64,000 nt of DNA from Mesorhizobium sp. PAMC28654 (GCF_020616515.1 NZ_CP085135.1:5255001-5319000), one strand, 5' to 3'; shown: positions 8,104 to 16,243, counted from the first letter of the stretch. Program-made: numbers and translations. Notes: generated by a model not told the origin, from the sequence alone.

Positions 8104-9315
8104 TCAGACACTGCCCGTCAGGCTGGCCGTCAGCAGCAGCAGCCCGAACAGGAACACGAAGGCCGCGCCGCCGATCTCGACGATCGAGTGGATGCGGTTG
8201 CCCATGCGCCCGTCGCCGGCGAAATACACCGCCCAGTTCTTGGCGGTCACGGCAAGCGTTGCCAGCGCCGAGACGGTGATGGCGGTGCCCAGCGACATGG
8301 CCAGCACCGACAGCAGGCCGCCGAGCCAGAGTCCGTTGAGCAGGGCGAAGCTGAGCACGATCAGCGCGCCCGAGCAGGGGCGGATGCCGACCGCAGCCAC
8401 CGCCGTCCAGGCCGTGCGCCAGTCAAAGCGGTCGCCGGAAAGCAGTGCCGGATCGGGCGCATGCGAATGCCCGCAGGTGTCGCAGACCTCACCCGTCGCA
8501 TGATCCTGGTGCGCATGGTCGTGTGCGCTGTGGTCATGGTGATCGTGCGCGCCATGGTCGTGATGATCGTGCGCATGATCATGCCCGTGGTCGTGCTCGT
8601 CATGAGCGTGAAGGGCATGGGAATGAGCTTGCGCCGCATGGGCATGGGCCGCATGCGAATGACCGGCGTGCGAGTGGCCGGCATGTGAATGGCCGCCATG
8701 CGAATGGCCTGCATGGGCGGCGGACAGGCTGTAGGCGGGGGCTCTTCCAAACAGGCGAAGGATGGACGGGCCGAGCTTGCGCCACAAAAGCCAGGCGCCG
8801 AATAGCGTGACGAAGACAAAGCTCATGATCTCCATGAACCATGCCGCGTCGGTCATCGAAATGGCGGTGCCGCGCAGGACGAAATAGGCCAGCAGCATGA
8901 TCACGACCGCCGTAAGCCCCTGCAGCAGCGCCGAGACGAAGGACAACAGGATGCCGCGCCGCAGCGCCACTTCATTGGCCACCATGTAGGAAGAGATCAC
9001 CGCCTTGCCGTGACCGGGGCCGGCGGCATGGAAAATACCGTAGGCAAAGGACAGGCCAATGAGCACCCCGATCTTGCTGTTGTCCTGGCGCATCGCCTTC
9101 ATCGCAGACGCCAGCGAGCGATAGAATTCCTGCTGCCACCGATTGATCCACATCAGGATATGGGCAAATGGACCCGTGGTCGGGGCCATGCCGTCATTGA
9201 CGCCGATGCCAAGCGAACTCTGAGCATAGGCCATATCGGTGAAATTCACCATCACAAAGGTGACGGCCAACAGGCCGAATGCCAGGCGCAGGGACGGTTT
9301 CGTCACCGGGGTCAT
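8104..9315 (-). CDS. NicO/RcnA-type nickel-cobalt transporter with long His-rich loop
   Basis: The 403-aa membrane protein starts with a signal-like helix. It has the HAAGPGHGKAVISSY motif (about residue 95) of the NicO family, and IRPCSGALIVL after a cytoplasmic or periplasmic loop. Between them, about residues 198-275 are an extreme His/Asp/Ala-rich loop (repeats of HSHAGHSHA and HDHHDH) ending in CDTCGHSH, presumably metal-binding. Family members transport Ni2+ or Co2+ or confer resistance. Its ATG overlaps the upstream DUF1007 stop by 4 nt (ATGA), so the two are coupled. Confidence 0.88.
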   Translation of the reverse strand: MTPVTKPSLRLAFGLLAVTFVMVNFTDMAYAQSSLGIGVNDGMAPTTGPFAHILMWINRWQQEFYRSLASAMKAMRQDNSKIGVLIGLSFAYGIFHAAGPGHGKAVISSYMVANEVALRRGILLSFVSALLQGLTAVVIMLLAYFVLRGTAISMTDAAWFMEIMSFVFVTLFGAWLLWRKLGPSILRLFGRAPAYSLSAAHAGHSHGGHSHAGHSHAGHSHAAHAHAAQAHSHALHAHDEHDHGHDHAHDHHDHGAHDHHDHSAHDHAHQDHATGEVCDTCGHSHAPDPALLSGDRFDWRTAWTAVAAVGIRPCSGALIVLSFALLNGLWLGGLLSVLAMSLGTAITVSALATLAVTAKNWAVYFAGDGRMGNRIHSIVEIGGAAFVFLFGLLLLTASLTGSV

Positions 9316-9998
9316 CCTTCTGGTTGACAGTTCAGTTCAAGCTTGGTGGCAAAGATCTTGCTCATGTCGGTGCCTGTCGGATCGTTGAAGAAGGCGTCCG
9401 TAAGGGTCTTCTGGTTCTCGGCGATCGCCTCGTCGGCATCGGGACGAATAACCTTGCTGGTGCAGTTCGGCGGCAAGCCGTCGACATGCATGTTGGCGTC
9501 CTCGGTGAAGTCGATCGCGGTGTAGAAGGTCGGGTCGTAGACGCCGATATCGATCTTGCCGGCCAGCTTGATCGGCTTCTTCGGTTCGGATTCGAACAGG
9601 ATGATCAGCTGGTCGTTCTCGAAATTGGCCATCAGGTGCGGTGGCGGGGTCATCGGCACGTCCTTGCCGTCGACCGTGACGAGCTGGAAGTAATTGTAGT
9701 CGGCCAGCGACGCATGGACGGTGTCGGCGACATCCTTCAACTCCTTGGCGTCGAGTTTCAGGTCGGAGTTCTTGTCGAACTCCATCAGCACCGTACTGGA
9801 AAACAGCTCGTCGAAGCGCCAGACATGGCGCAGCGATTTCACACTTTGGTGATCCGGGCTGAGGATCACGTCGAGGCGGGCCTCGGCGAAGACATGCGGA
9901 TGCACTTCGGCGGGTTCAATGGCGACAAATGTCACCGCCAGGGCCGAAGCCAGCACAATAGCTCGCCTTTTCAGGTGCATTCTTGATCGCGAATCCAT
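9312..9998 (-). CDS. DUF1007 family periplasmic protein
   Basis: The 228-aa protein has a signal peptide (about 8-30, ending in AEVHPHVF) and the DUF1007 hallmarks HPHVF near the mature N terminus, WRFDELFSS, and DPTFYTAIDF. The family regularly pairs with NicO/HupE-like metal transporters, as here. A metal-delivery or periplasmic binding role is inferred from that pairing. The start at 9998 has GAGGG about four bases upstream; an alternative ATG at 9980 would shorten the signal peptide region. Confidence 0.82.
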   Translation of the reverse strand: MDSRSRMHLKRRAIVLASALAVTFVAIEPAEVHPHVFAEARLDVILSPDHQSVKSLRHVWRFDELFSSTVLMEFDKNSDLKLDAKELKDVADTVHASLADYNYFQLVTVDGKDVPMTPPPHLMANFENDQLIILFESEPKKPIKLAGKIDIGVYDPTFYTAIDFTEDANMHVDGLPPNCTSKVIRPDADEAIAENQKTLTDAFFNDPTGTDMSKIFATKLELNCQPEG

Positions 9999-10076
9999 GG
10001 GCCCTCGGGAATGCCGACAGTTACCAGAAAGGGGGCGAAATTGGGACTGCCAGGGGGTGCGGGCGGGGCCGGCCGT

Positions 10077-10967
10077 TCACTTGTCCTTGAACCACTGCAC
10101 CAGGTAATCGACGAAAACGCGAACCTTTGCGGGCAGATAACGCCTATGCGGATAAACAGCGAAGATGCCGCCACCCGACAGGACGCGGTCATCCATCACG
10201 GTCACCAACCGGCCACTCGCGATGTCGGGCGCGGCGATGAAGTCCGGCAAGATGCAAAATCCAAGCCCCGACACGGCCGCGGCCCGCGCGGCCATCGGGC
10301 TGTTGACCTCGATGGGGCCCGACACCGCGACGCTCAGCTGATCGCTGTTGTCGCCCTTGAACGGCCAGTTGTTCAGCCCGCGGCCGTTGGTGTCGATAAT
10401 GCAGGGCATGCGGCCCAGATCCTGCGGCCGGGTCGGCATGCCGTGCTTGGCGATCAGTTCGGGAGAGGCGCAGAGCTTTATCGAGAATGGCGCCAGGCGC
10501 CTTGCGATCAGCGACGAGTTCTCCAGTCGCGAGATGCGCACCGCAAGGTCGAAGCCTTCCTCGACCAGATCGACGAAGCGGTCGTCGAGCTGAATGTCGA
10601 GCACGATATCGGGATACTGCTTGGCGAAGTCGATCAGCGACTGGCCGATCGGCGCGTCGGCGAAGGTCCTTGGCGCCGAAAGCTTGATCCTGCCGCGTAC
10701 GTCGCCGGAGGATTCGCGTACCGCATCGGCGAGGCTGTCGACCTCGCGAACGATCTCCGAGGCGCGGCGATAATAGGTATGGCCCGCTTCGGTCATCGAG
10801 AACTGCCGCGTGGTGCGGTTGAGCAGCAGCGCGCCGAGCTCGTCCTCCAACTCGCGCACATATTTCGACAGCAGCGCCTTGGAGCGCCCAATCTTGCGCG
10901 CCGCCGCCGAGAAGCCCTCGGCCTCGACCACGTCGATGAAGGCGCGCATGCGGGTCAATGTGTCCAT
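10077..10967 (-). CDS. LysR family transcriptional regulator
   Basis: The 296-aa protein has an N-terminal winged helix-turn-helix (about 1-60, with FSAAARKIGRSKALLSKYVRELE) and a periplasmic-binding-like effector domain. The presence of NRTTRQFSMTEAG and the tail SGGGIFAVYPHRRYLPAKVRVFVDYL place it near the large DmlR/AaeR-like group. It follows the amidase gene after only four bases, so it is the second gene of that operon and may control it or a distant target. Effector unknown. Confidence 0.87.
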   Translation of the reverse strand: MDTLTRMRAFIDVVEAEGFSAAARKIGRSKALLSKYVRELEDELGALLLNRTTRQFSMTEAGHTYYRRASEIVREVDSLADAVRESSGDVRGRIKLSAPRTFADAPIGQSLIDFAKQYPDIVLDIQLDDRFVDLVEEGFDLAVRISRLENSSLIARRLAPFSIKLCASPELIAKHGMPTRPQDLGRMPCIIDTNGRGLNNWPFKGDNSDQLSVAVSGPIEVNSPMAARAAAVSGLGFCILPDFIAAPDIASGRLVTVMDDRVLSGGGIFAVYPHRRYLPAKVRVFVDYLVQWFKDK

Positions 10968-10971
10968 GTCA

Positions 10972-12168
10972 TCAGCCTTTCCGCCAGGCCGCCAGGATGC
11001 GTGCGGCCAGTGCCATCAACTGTCTGTCGCTGTTCCTCGGTCCCATCAGCGAAAGGCCGAAGGGCGCGCCATCGACTGAACCCAGCGGCAGCGTGACTTG
11101 TGGGAAGCCTGACAGGCCGGAGAGGCACAGCAGCCTTAAGGCACGTTCGCGCCAGTTCTGCAAATCCTCGATCGGAGCCTTCTTGAGCGGGGCGGCGCCC
11201 GGAACCGTCGGAAGCACCAGAACGCCGTCCTCGCCAAGCAGGGCAGCAAGTTCGCCGCGGAAGGCCTCGCGCCGCTGCGTTTCGCGTTGCACGGCATCGG
11301 CGCCGCTCGTCGCGCCATGCTCGAAGCGCTCCTTGACGAACGGGCCGAGCGCACTGCCGCTCGCCGATATCCAGGCGCCATGGCTTTGCCAAGCCTCATA
11401 TCCCTGCAGCGTACGGAAACACCAGTAGAGATCATCGATGGAATGCGACAGCGGCTCGGCGGTCTTCGGCGCACCCGTCACTGACGCGACAGGCCTGATC
11501 ATATCGCGGTAGGCATCGGCCTCCTTCTGGCCGAGCATGAGCGCGTCCAGCACATTCAAGGCGAGCGGGCGTTTCAGGTCATGGCGGTGGGCATCCTCGC
11601 CCAGCAGCACAGCACCGACCTTCTCATAGCTGGCCATATCCCTGGCAAACCAGCCGAACGTATCAAAGGAGGGAGCGAGCGGCATCGCGCCATCGAGCGA
11701 GATGCGACCGTGCGTGGCACGCAACCCGATCAGGCCGCAGAAACTTGCCGGTGCCCGGATCGAGCCGCCCGTGTCCGAGCCGGTGGCGATGTCGGCCAGC
11801 CCGCTGGCGACCGCCGAGGCCGAGCCCGAGGATGAACCGCCGGTGATGCGGCTGGGTGCCGCCGGATTGACCGGCGAGGGGAAGTGCGCGTTCAGACCCA
11901 TCAGCGAGAAGGCCAGTTCGTCGGTCTGCGTCTTGCCGACGAAACGCGCGCCGGCATCGAGCAGCGCCTGCACGGCGGGCGCTGTGGCAATTGCTGGCAA
12001 AGCCTCCTCGAATTTTTGCGGATTGCCGCAGCCGGTGCGATAGCCGGCCACGTCGAAGATATCCTTGACCGCCAGCGTGAGCCCGGCCAGCGGGCCGGAT
12101 GGCGCGCTGGCGACCGGGATATCGTCGAGATCAAGAAAAGCGTTCAGCGGGCCGCGCGTCGATGGCAT
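10972..12168 (-). CDS. Amidase (amidase-signature family)
   Basis: The 398-aa enzyme has the Ser-cisSer-Lys triad of the amidase-signature family: Lys35 in LAVKDIF, cis-Ser112 in GGSSSGSA, and nucleophile Ser136 in DTGGSIR. It is shorter than GatA and lacks GatA landmarks, so a stand-alone amidase hydrolysing a small amide is likely; the substrate is unknown. Its start follows a perfect 12-bp palindrome (12187-12198). It is cotranscribed with the LysR gene. Confidence 0.85.
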   Translation of the reverse strand: MPSTRGPLNAFLDLDDIPVASAPSGPLAGLTLAVKDIFDVAGYRTGCGNPQKFEEALPAIATAPAVQALLDAGARFVGKTQTDELAFSLMGLNAHFPSPVNPAAPSRITGGSSSGSASAVASGLADIATGSDTGGSIRAPASFCGLIGLRATHGRISLDGAMPLAPSFDTFGWFARDMASYEKVGAVLLGEDAHRHDLKRPLALNVLDALMLGQKEADAYRDMIRPVASVTGAPKTAEPLSHSIDDLYWCFRTLQGYEAWQSHGAWISASGSALGPFVKERFEHGATSGADAVQRETQRREAFRGELAALLGEDGVLVLPTVPGAAPLKKAPIEDLQNWRERALRLLCLSGLSGFPQVTLPLGSVDGAPFGLSLMGPRNSDRQLMALAARILAAWRKG

Positions 12169-12186
12169 CGTTCAACATCCGAATAC

Positions 12187-12198
12187 GTTGGGCCCAAC
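12187..12198. promoter_or_regulatory. Perfect palindrome upstream of amidase
   Basis: GTTGGGCCCAAC is a perfect 12-bp palindrome 18 bp before the amidase start, so it is a possible operator for the amidase-LysR operon. No known consensus is claimed. Confidence 0.3.
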
Positions 12199-12239
12199 AT
12201 TGTTCGATGCCAGAAATTTTACAACCTGAGATACGATTT

Positions 12240-12705
12240 TTATTGATTGTGACGGTCACCGGCCATATATCGCGCTTGCCCAAAGTCGCACGTGCCTGTG
12301 GGTGTCCGCCGATCCTCGAATGGTGAGGGAAATCGGTAAGGTAACTGGAGCCAACCCCTCCAGTCGGTTTAGCGGCCAACCGCCAGACCGAGGACACCTT
12401 GAAGCAACGACGGTGCGGGCCTTTCTGGTTCTCTGCCGGTTGTCCAAAGACCGGGGTTACTGAAGAGGCACACCTTCATTGCCGGCAGTGCGGAAAGGGG
12501 TTCTCCCAATCCAAGCCAAGGCAGACAAAGCGAACCGAAGCCGGGCAAGGCTGAGGTTCATCGCCGCGAGACGGCGTTTCATGGTTCCGGGGTCTCCACC
12601 GGCTGGTTCCATGGAATTTTCGTCCCGCCTTTGTTTGATCGCGTGTTCGCGAGGCGACAGCCCGCGTCCGCACCCTTGTGCGCGCCGAAAGGCGTGTTGG
12701 AGAAA
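12240..12705 (+). ncRNA. Structured leader of ornithine decarboxylase gene (possible speF-type leader)
   Basis: About 540 bp without a convincing gene precedes the decarboxylase. It is rich in pairing segments: a long-range stem GGTGTCC...CCTCG (12300-12317) with CGAGGACACC (12391-12400), a local stem ACTGGAG/CTCCAGT near 12345-12365, and further GC-rich arms (CGCCGCGAGACGGCG near 12561). The speF leader motif of alphaproteobacteria lies upstream of ornithine decarboxylase genes and is of similar length. The match is by position, size and foldability, not by covariance search. Confidence 0.5.
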
Positions 12706-12710
12706 CCACG

Positions 12711-13844
12711 ATGGCTACCCAGCGCATCCTCGACTTCCTCGCCACCCGACGTCCGTCCGGCCCCTGCCTCGTCGTCGACCTCGATGTCGTGCGTGACAAT
12801 TTCCGCGCCTTCGAGAAGGCGTTGCCCGATTCCAGGATCTACTATGCGGTGAAGGCAAACCCGGCGCCGGAGATCCTGCGCCTGCTTGCCGCGATGGGCT
12901 CGTCCTTCGACACCGCTTCCGTTGCCGAAGTCGAGATGGCGATGGACGCCGGTGCGCCGGCGGACCGCATCTCCTTCGGCAACACCATCAAGAAGGAGCG
13001 CGACATCCTGCGCGCCTACCAGCTCGGCATTCGCCTGTTCGCGGTCGATTGCGTCGAGGAGGTCGAGAAGATCGCCCGCGCAGCTCCAGGCTCCCGCGTG
13101 TTCTGCCGCGTGCTGACCGATGGCGAGGGCGCCGAATGGCCGCTGTCGCGCAAGTTCGGCTGCGTGCCGGCGATGGCCGTCGACGTGCTGCGCAAGGCCA
13201 AGGTGCTCGGTCTGGATGCCTATGGCGTGTCGTTCCACGTCGGCTCGCAGCAGACCGACCTGACCGCCTGGGACCGGGCGCTCGCTGACGCCAAGAAGGT
13301 GTTCTCGACGCTGGCCGAGGAAGGGATCGTCTTGAAGATGGTCAATATGGGCGGCGGTTTTCCGACCCGTTACCTGAAGGACGTGCCGGCGGCGCAGGCC
13401 TACGGCCAGGCGATCTTCTCGGCGCTGCGCAAGCATTTCGGCAACGCGCTGCCCGAGACCATCATCGAGCCGGGCCGTGGCATGGTTGGAAACGCCGGCG
13501 TCATCAAGTCGGAAGTCGTGCTGATCTCGAAGAAGGCCGACAATGACAATGTGCGCTGGGTGTTCCTCGACATCGGCAAGTTCGGCGGTCTCGCCGAGAC
13601 GATGGACGAGGCGATCCGCTACCCGATCGTCACTTCGCATGACGGCGACGAGACCGCGCCTTGCGTGCTCGCCGGCCCGACCTGCGATTCGGCCGACGTG
13701 ATGTACGAGAAGACGCCGTATCCGCTGCCGCTGTCGCTGACCATCGGCGACGAGGTGCTGATCGAAGGCACCGGCGCCTACACGACCACCTACTCGGCGG
13801 TCGCCTTCAACGGCTTCGAGCCTCTCCGATCCTACGTGATCTGA
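12711..13844 (+). CDS. Ornithine/lysine decarboxylase, fold-type III PLP enzyme
   Basis: The 377-aa enzyme decarboxylates ornithine to putrescine (some rhizobial members also act on lysine). Landmarks: PLP lysine K48 in IYYAVKANP, HVGSQ, GGGFP, the phosphate loop EPGRGMVGNAG, the active-site Cys about 325 in CDSAD, and YTTTYSAVAFNGF at the C terminus. GGAGA seven bases before ATG 12711 sets the start. The long structured leader upstream suggests feedback control, and a hairpin overlaps the stop codon. The GNAT gene follows on the same strand about 100 bp away. Confidence 0.92.
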   Translation: MATQRILDFLATRRPSGPCLVVDLDVVRDNFRAFEKALPDSRIYYAVKANPAPEILRLLAAMGSSFDTASVAEVEMAMDAGAPADRISFGNTIKKERDILRAYQLGIRLFAVDCVEEVEKIARAAPGSRVFCRVLTDGEGAEWPLSRKFGCVPAMAVDVLRKAKVLGLDAYGVSFHVGSQQTDLTAWDRALADAKKVFSTLAEEGIVLKMVNMGGGFPTRYLKDVPAAQAYGQAIFSALRKHFGNALPETIIEPGRGMVGNAGVIKSEVVLISKKADNDNVRWVFLDIGKFGGLAETMDEAIRYPIVTSHDGDETAPCVLAGPTCDSADVMYEKTPYPLPLSLTIGDEVLIEGTGAYTTTYSAVAFNGFEPLRSYVI

Positions 13845-13869
13845 CGGTTCGAAAGAACCGATCAGATCA
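13837..13869 (+). terminator. Long hairpin overlapping the decarboxylase stop codon
   Basis: TGATCTGA (13837-13844) pairs with TCAGATCA (13862-13869), and CGGTTC (13845-13850) pairs with GAACCG (13855-13860) around a GAAA tetraloop, leaving one unpaired A. The stop codon is inside the stem. There is no T tract, so it may stabilise or attenuate the mRNA rather than end it. Confidence 0.5.
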
Positions 13870-13943
13870 TCCGGCGCGGGCGAAGAGATCGCCAGCCTCG
13901 GCTTGCCTGTGGAACATATCTCCGCTCGTGAAGGATCGCGGAA

Positions 13944-14672
13944 ATGGACGTTGTGAATTTCATTGTTGAGGACGCCGCGCGCGGGATCTCCCCCCTTGAG
14001 GGGGAGATGGCCACGAAGTGGTCAGAAGGGGTCGGTTCGACCGGATGCGACCTCCTGCGGCGGATGGAGGTTGGTGCTTCACGCGCGGCGACCCCCTCTG
14101 TCGCCTTTGGCGACATCTCCCCCTCGAGGGGGGAGAGTGCCCGTGCTGTTGCCATCGTCGCCGAAACCGCCGCCGACATCGCGGCGCGCGAAGTCCTGCT
14201 CGATCTCGCCATGGGACCGAAGCGCAAGACAAAGTCGTCCGAAAAACTGCGGCGCGGCCGCAGGCCTTCGGAGGGCCTGGCTTTCGTTGCGCGCGACGCG
14301 AAGGGCGCCATCATGGGCTCGGTGCGGCTGTGGGATGTGACGCTGGGCGAGGGCGGTCCGGCCGCCCTTCTGCTTGGCCCGCTCGCCGTCGATCCGTCGC
14401 TCAAGAACGCCGGCATCGGCTCGGCCCTGATGCGCCATGCGGTGGCCGAGGCGGCGCGCCTCGGTCATGGCGCCATCCTGCTGGTCGGCGACGCGCCCTA
14501 CTATCAGCGCTTCGGCTTTTCCTCGGAAAAGACCGGCTCGCTGGCCATGCCAGGCCCATATGAGCGGCATCGCCTGCTGGCGCTGGAACTGGTCGATGGC
14601 GCGCTGGAAGGCACTCGCGGCACGCTGAAGGCAGCGGGGCGCAAGCTGAAGGCGCAGACGGTCGCGGCCTGA
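13944..14672 (+). CDS. GNAT N-acetyltransferase (YhbS-like) with in-frame palindromic repeat insertion
   Basis: From about residue 66 this 242-aa protein is an ordinary YhbS-like acetyltransferase: AIVAETAADIAARE, LAFVARDAKGAIMGSVRLWDV, LGPLAVDPSLKNAGIGSALM (acetyl-CoA loop NAGIGSAL), and YYQRFGFS. Residues about 13-65 do not belong to the fold. They are encoded by a palindromic repeat (13986-14136) and read GISPLEGEM...ATPSVAFGDISPSRGE. The frame stays open through it, and there is no in-frame ATG or GTG start between repeat and domain, so translation must cross the repeat. Ribosome-binding site AAGGA lies upstream of ATG 13944. Whether the product is active is unknown. Confidence 0.82.
   Translation: MDVVNFIVEDAARGISPLEGEMATKWSEGVGSTGCDLLRRMEVGASRAATPSVAFGDISPSRGESARAVAIVAETAADIAAREVLLDLAMGPKRKTKSSEKLRRGRRPSEGLAFVARDAKGAIMGSVRLWDVTLGEGGPAALLLGPLAVDPSLKNAGIGSALMRHAVAEAARLGHGAILLVGDAPYYQRFGFSSEKTGSLAMPGPYERHRLLALELVDGALEGTRGTLKAAGRKLKAQTVAA
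13986..14136. repeat. Rhizobial palindromic mosaic repeat inside a coding sequence
   Basis: Two inverted arms (13986-14034 and 14089-14136) flank a 54-bp centre. Each arm contains two small hairpins: CTCCCCCCTTGAGGGGGAG-type, then GGCCACGAAGTGGTC in the left arm or GTCGCCTTTGGCGAC in the right arm. The layout resembles intergenic mosaic repeats common in rhizobial genomes (RIME-like). Here it is in frame inside the GNAT gene. Confidence 0.8.
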
Positions 14673-14705
14673 GGCCGACATCCTGTCGCGTTCCGCCTGA
14701 AACAA

Positions 14706-14730
14706 AAACGCCGCCTCAAGGGCGGCGTTT
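14706..14730. terminator. Bidirectional intrinsic terminator
   Basis: AAACGCCGCC pairs perfectly with GGCGGCGTTT around a 5-nt loop, with T-rich sequence on one side and A-rich on the other. It lies between the convergent GNAT and SCP2 genes and can serve both. Confidence 0.85.
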
Positions 14731-14748
14731 CGTTTTGGAATGCTGGTA

Positions 14749-15033
14749 TCAGCCGATCAACTGGCTGAGCGCCATGGCAACGCTCATGTCGCCCTCGACC
14801 TTTATCTTGCCGGTCATGAAAGCCATGGTCGGGTTGAGATCGCCGGCGATGAGCGAATCGAGATCGTCGAGCGAAAGCTTGATGGTGCAGTCGGCAGGTG
14901 CGTCGGTGGTCGATACCGTCCCGCCGTCGATGACGATGACGCCGTCGCTGCCGGTGTCGAACTTCACGGAACGGTCGAATCCGGCGCTTGCCACGCGCGA
15001 GCTGATCTTGTCGGCAATCTCCTGAACGCCCAT
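14749..15033 (-). CDS. SCP2 sterol-transfer family protein
   Basis: A 94-aa single-domain SCP2-like protein. It has the amphipathic helix GVQEIADKISSRV, the DGVIVIDGGTVS strands, DCTIKLSLDDLDSLIAGDLNP and the final MTGKIKVEGDMSVAMALSQLI. These proteins bind lipids or acyl-CoA in a hydrophobic tunnel; bacterial functions are poorly defined. Start 15033 has GGAG seven bases upstream; 15069 does not. A palindrome about 110 bp upstream may be its operator. Confidence 0.85.
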   Translation of the reverse strand: MGVQEIADKISSRVASAGFDRSVKFDTGSDGVIVIDGGTVSTTDAPADCTIKLSLDDLDSLIAGDLNPTMAFMTGKIKVEGDMSVAMALSQLIG

Positions 15034-15143
15034 GGCGGATCTCCTTGTCTCGTTGGATCTGTCGAGCATTGGCGCTTCGGATCGTCCAAAATCACCGTGC
15101 CACGCATTTTCGCGATCAAATTCGCGGGCGCATTTAGCTGCGA

Positions 15144-15161
15144 GTTGACGTTTACGTCAAC
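15144..15161. promoter_or_regulatory. Inverted repeat upstream of SCP2 gene
   Basis: GTTGACG-TTTA-CGTCAAC is a perfect 7-bp inverted repeat with 4-nt spacer. It recalls the palindromic sites of MerR-type regulators of branched-chain amino-acid and fatty-acid degradation, but no such regulator is in the window. Confidence 0.35.
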
Positions 15162-15213
15162 GCGAAACCCGATTCCACGGATGGGTTCTATCGACGCAGC
15201 CGAACGGGCCGGG

Positions 15214-15735
15214 TCAATGCGCGGCGGCAGGCTTGGCCGTTTCAGGCGCTGACGCGGCGGCGTCCTGCCGGCGGCGCAGCCAGTTGTTGCGGATTTCGTC
15301 CTTGGACAGGAAATTGAGCTGATCGATCAGCACCTCGTGCACCAGATTGGCGCCGACGCGGCTGTTGACAGTGTCGCGGATGGCGGCACGGAAGGCGTTG
15401 AGGTCGATCGTTGCCTTGTTGGTGAAGTCGATCTGCGGGTTGGAATAGAGATAGCTATAGACCTGGTCGATGATCAACGCGTCGGCGGGGATGGACAGCT
15501 TTTTTATCTCACTGGGCTCGACCGTGTAGACGAGCTTGGTCAGGAAATAGCCGTCGATCTTGGCATTGTGGATGAGGGGAACCGAGATGACTTCGGTCTT
15601 GATGTAGTCGAGCCCGCCCAGCATCGGCTTGGGCGTCTCGCCCACGCCACGCGCGCCAGCGGCCTGGAATGAATAGAACACCGCGCCAAGCGTGGCGGCG
15701 CAGATCCAGATGGCGGCGGCTATGAATTTGATCAT
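15214..15735 (-). CDS. Membrane-anchored protein of the flagellar locus, FliL-like layout
   Basis: The 173-aa protein has one N-terminal membrane helix (about 2-20), a beta region (VISVPLIHNAKIDGYFLTKLVYTV), then helices containing FRAAIRDTVNSRVGANL and HEVLIDQLNFLSKDEIR, and an Ala/Pro-rich tail. Single anchor, periplasmic domain and an IDQLNFLS-type ending recall FliL or stomatin-fold proteins, but the resemblance is too weak to name it. It lies 70 bp downstream of the flgN-like gene on the same strand, which suggests a motility-related role. Confidence 0.65.
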   Translation of the reverse strand: MIKFIAAAIWICAATLGAVFYSFQAAGARGVGETPKPMLGGLDYIKTEVISVPLIHNAKIDGYFLTKLVYTVEPSEIKKLSIPADALIIDQVYSYLYSNPQIDFTNKATIDLNAFRAAIRDTVNSRVGANLVHEVLIDQLNFLSKDEIRNNWLRRRQDAAASAPETAKPAAAH

Positions 15736-15805
15736 CCCCGGGCCCTAGGTCTGGCGGAACCCGAAATGGCTCCGTTTCCATGTCCAGGCATGATGCTTGT
15801 GGCGA

Positions 15806-16231
15806 TCATGCCCTGGCCCAGCCGAACTCGTTCGCCGAATAGGTGCCATCGGCTTCCGAACGCTGGATGGCATTCTTCAGCAGAGTGGCCACCTCGTTGA
15901 CCGCGTTGAGGTGAGCGAGGATAGCCGCCTCGTTCCTGGCCAGCTTCTGGCGCAGTCGCGTCAGACCCTCGCGGTGCTGCTCGAGGAACTCGGCTTCGCT
16001 GCCGCCCTTCATGGCGCGGGTCAGTTCGTAGAGATAGCGACTCTTGCGGGCATTGGATGCCTTGAGATCATAGCTGGTGTCGTTGCGCAGCCCCGCCGTC
16101 TCCTCGTCGATCGCCAGTTCGATGCGACCGATGATGGCGGCGAGGTTTCCCGGCCGCGCGAACGGAATGACCGCTTCCGAAGCGGTGGTGCGTGCTGGCA
16201 GGTTGGAGGCGAGTTCCGATTTTTCGGCCAT
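15806..16231 (-). CDS. flgN: FlgN-like flagellar export chaperone
   Basis: The 141-aa protein is mostly helical and charged. It contains NLAAIIGRIELAIDEETAGL, ARKSRYLYELTRAM, LRQKLARNEAAILAHLNAV and the ending SEADGTYS. This is the heptad-rich layout of FlgN, the cytosolic chaperone that escorts the hook-filament junction proteins FlgK and FlgL. It starts 12 bp downstream of the flgJ-like stop. The call rests on helix pattern, size and context, so it is moderate. Confidence 0.65.
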   Translation of the reverse strand: MAEKSELASNLPARTTASEAVIPFARPGNLAAIIGRIELAIDEETAGLRNDTSYDLKASNARKSRYLYELTRAMKGGSEAEFLEQHREGLTRLRQKLARNEAAILAHLNAVNEVATLLKNAIQRSEADGTYSANEFGWARA

Positions 16232-16243
16232 GATAATCCTGGT

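Noticed and set aside
8500..8720. Tandem DNA repeat or CRISPR-like array
   Set aside because: The repetition comes from His/Ala/Asp codons of the NicO loop; units are irregular and no spacers exist.
12352..12553. Small plus-strand frame with CxxC-like spacing (zinc-ribbon look)
   Set aside because: It has no ATG or GTG start, lies inside the structured leader of the decarboxylase, and the Cys pattern is irregular, so RNA structure explains the conservation better.
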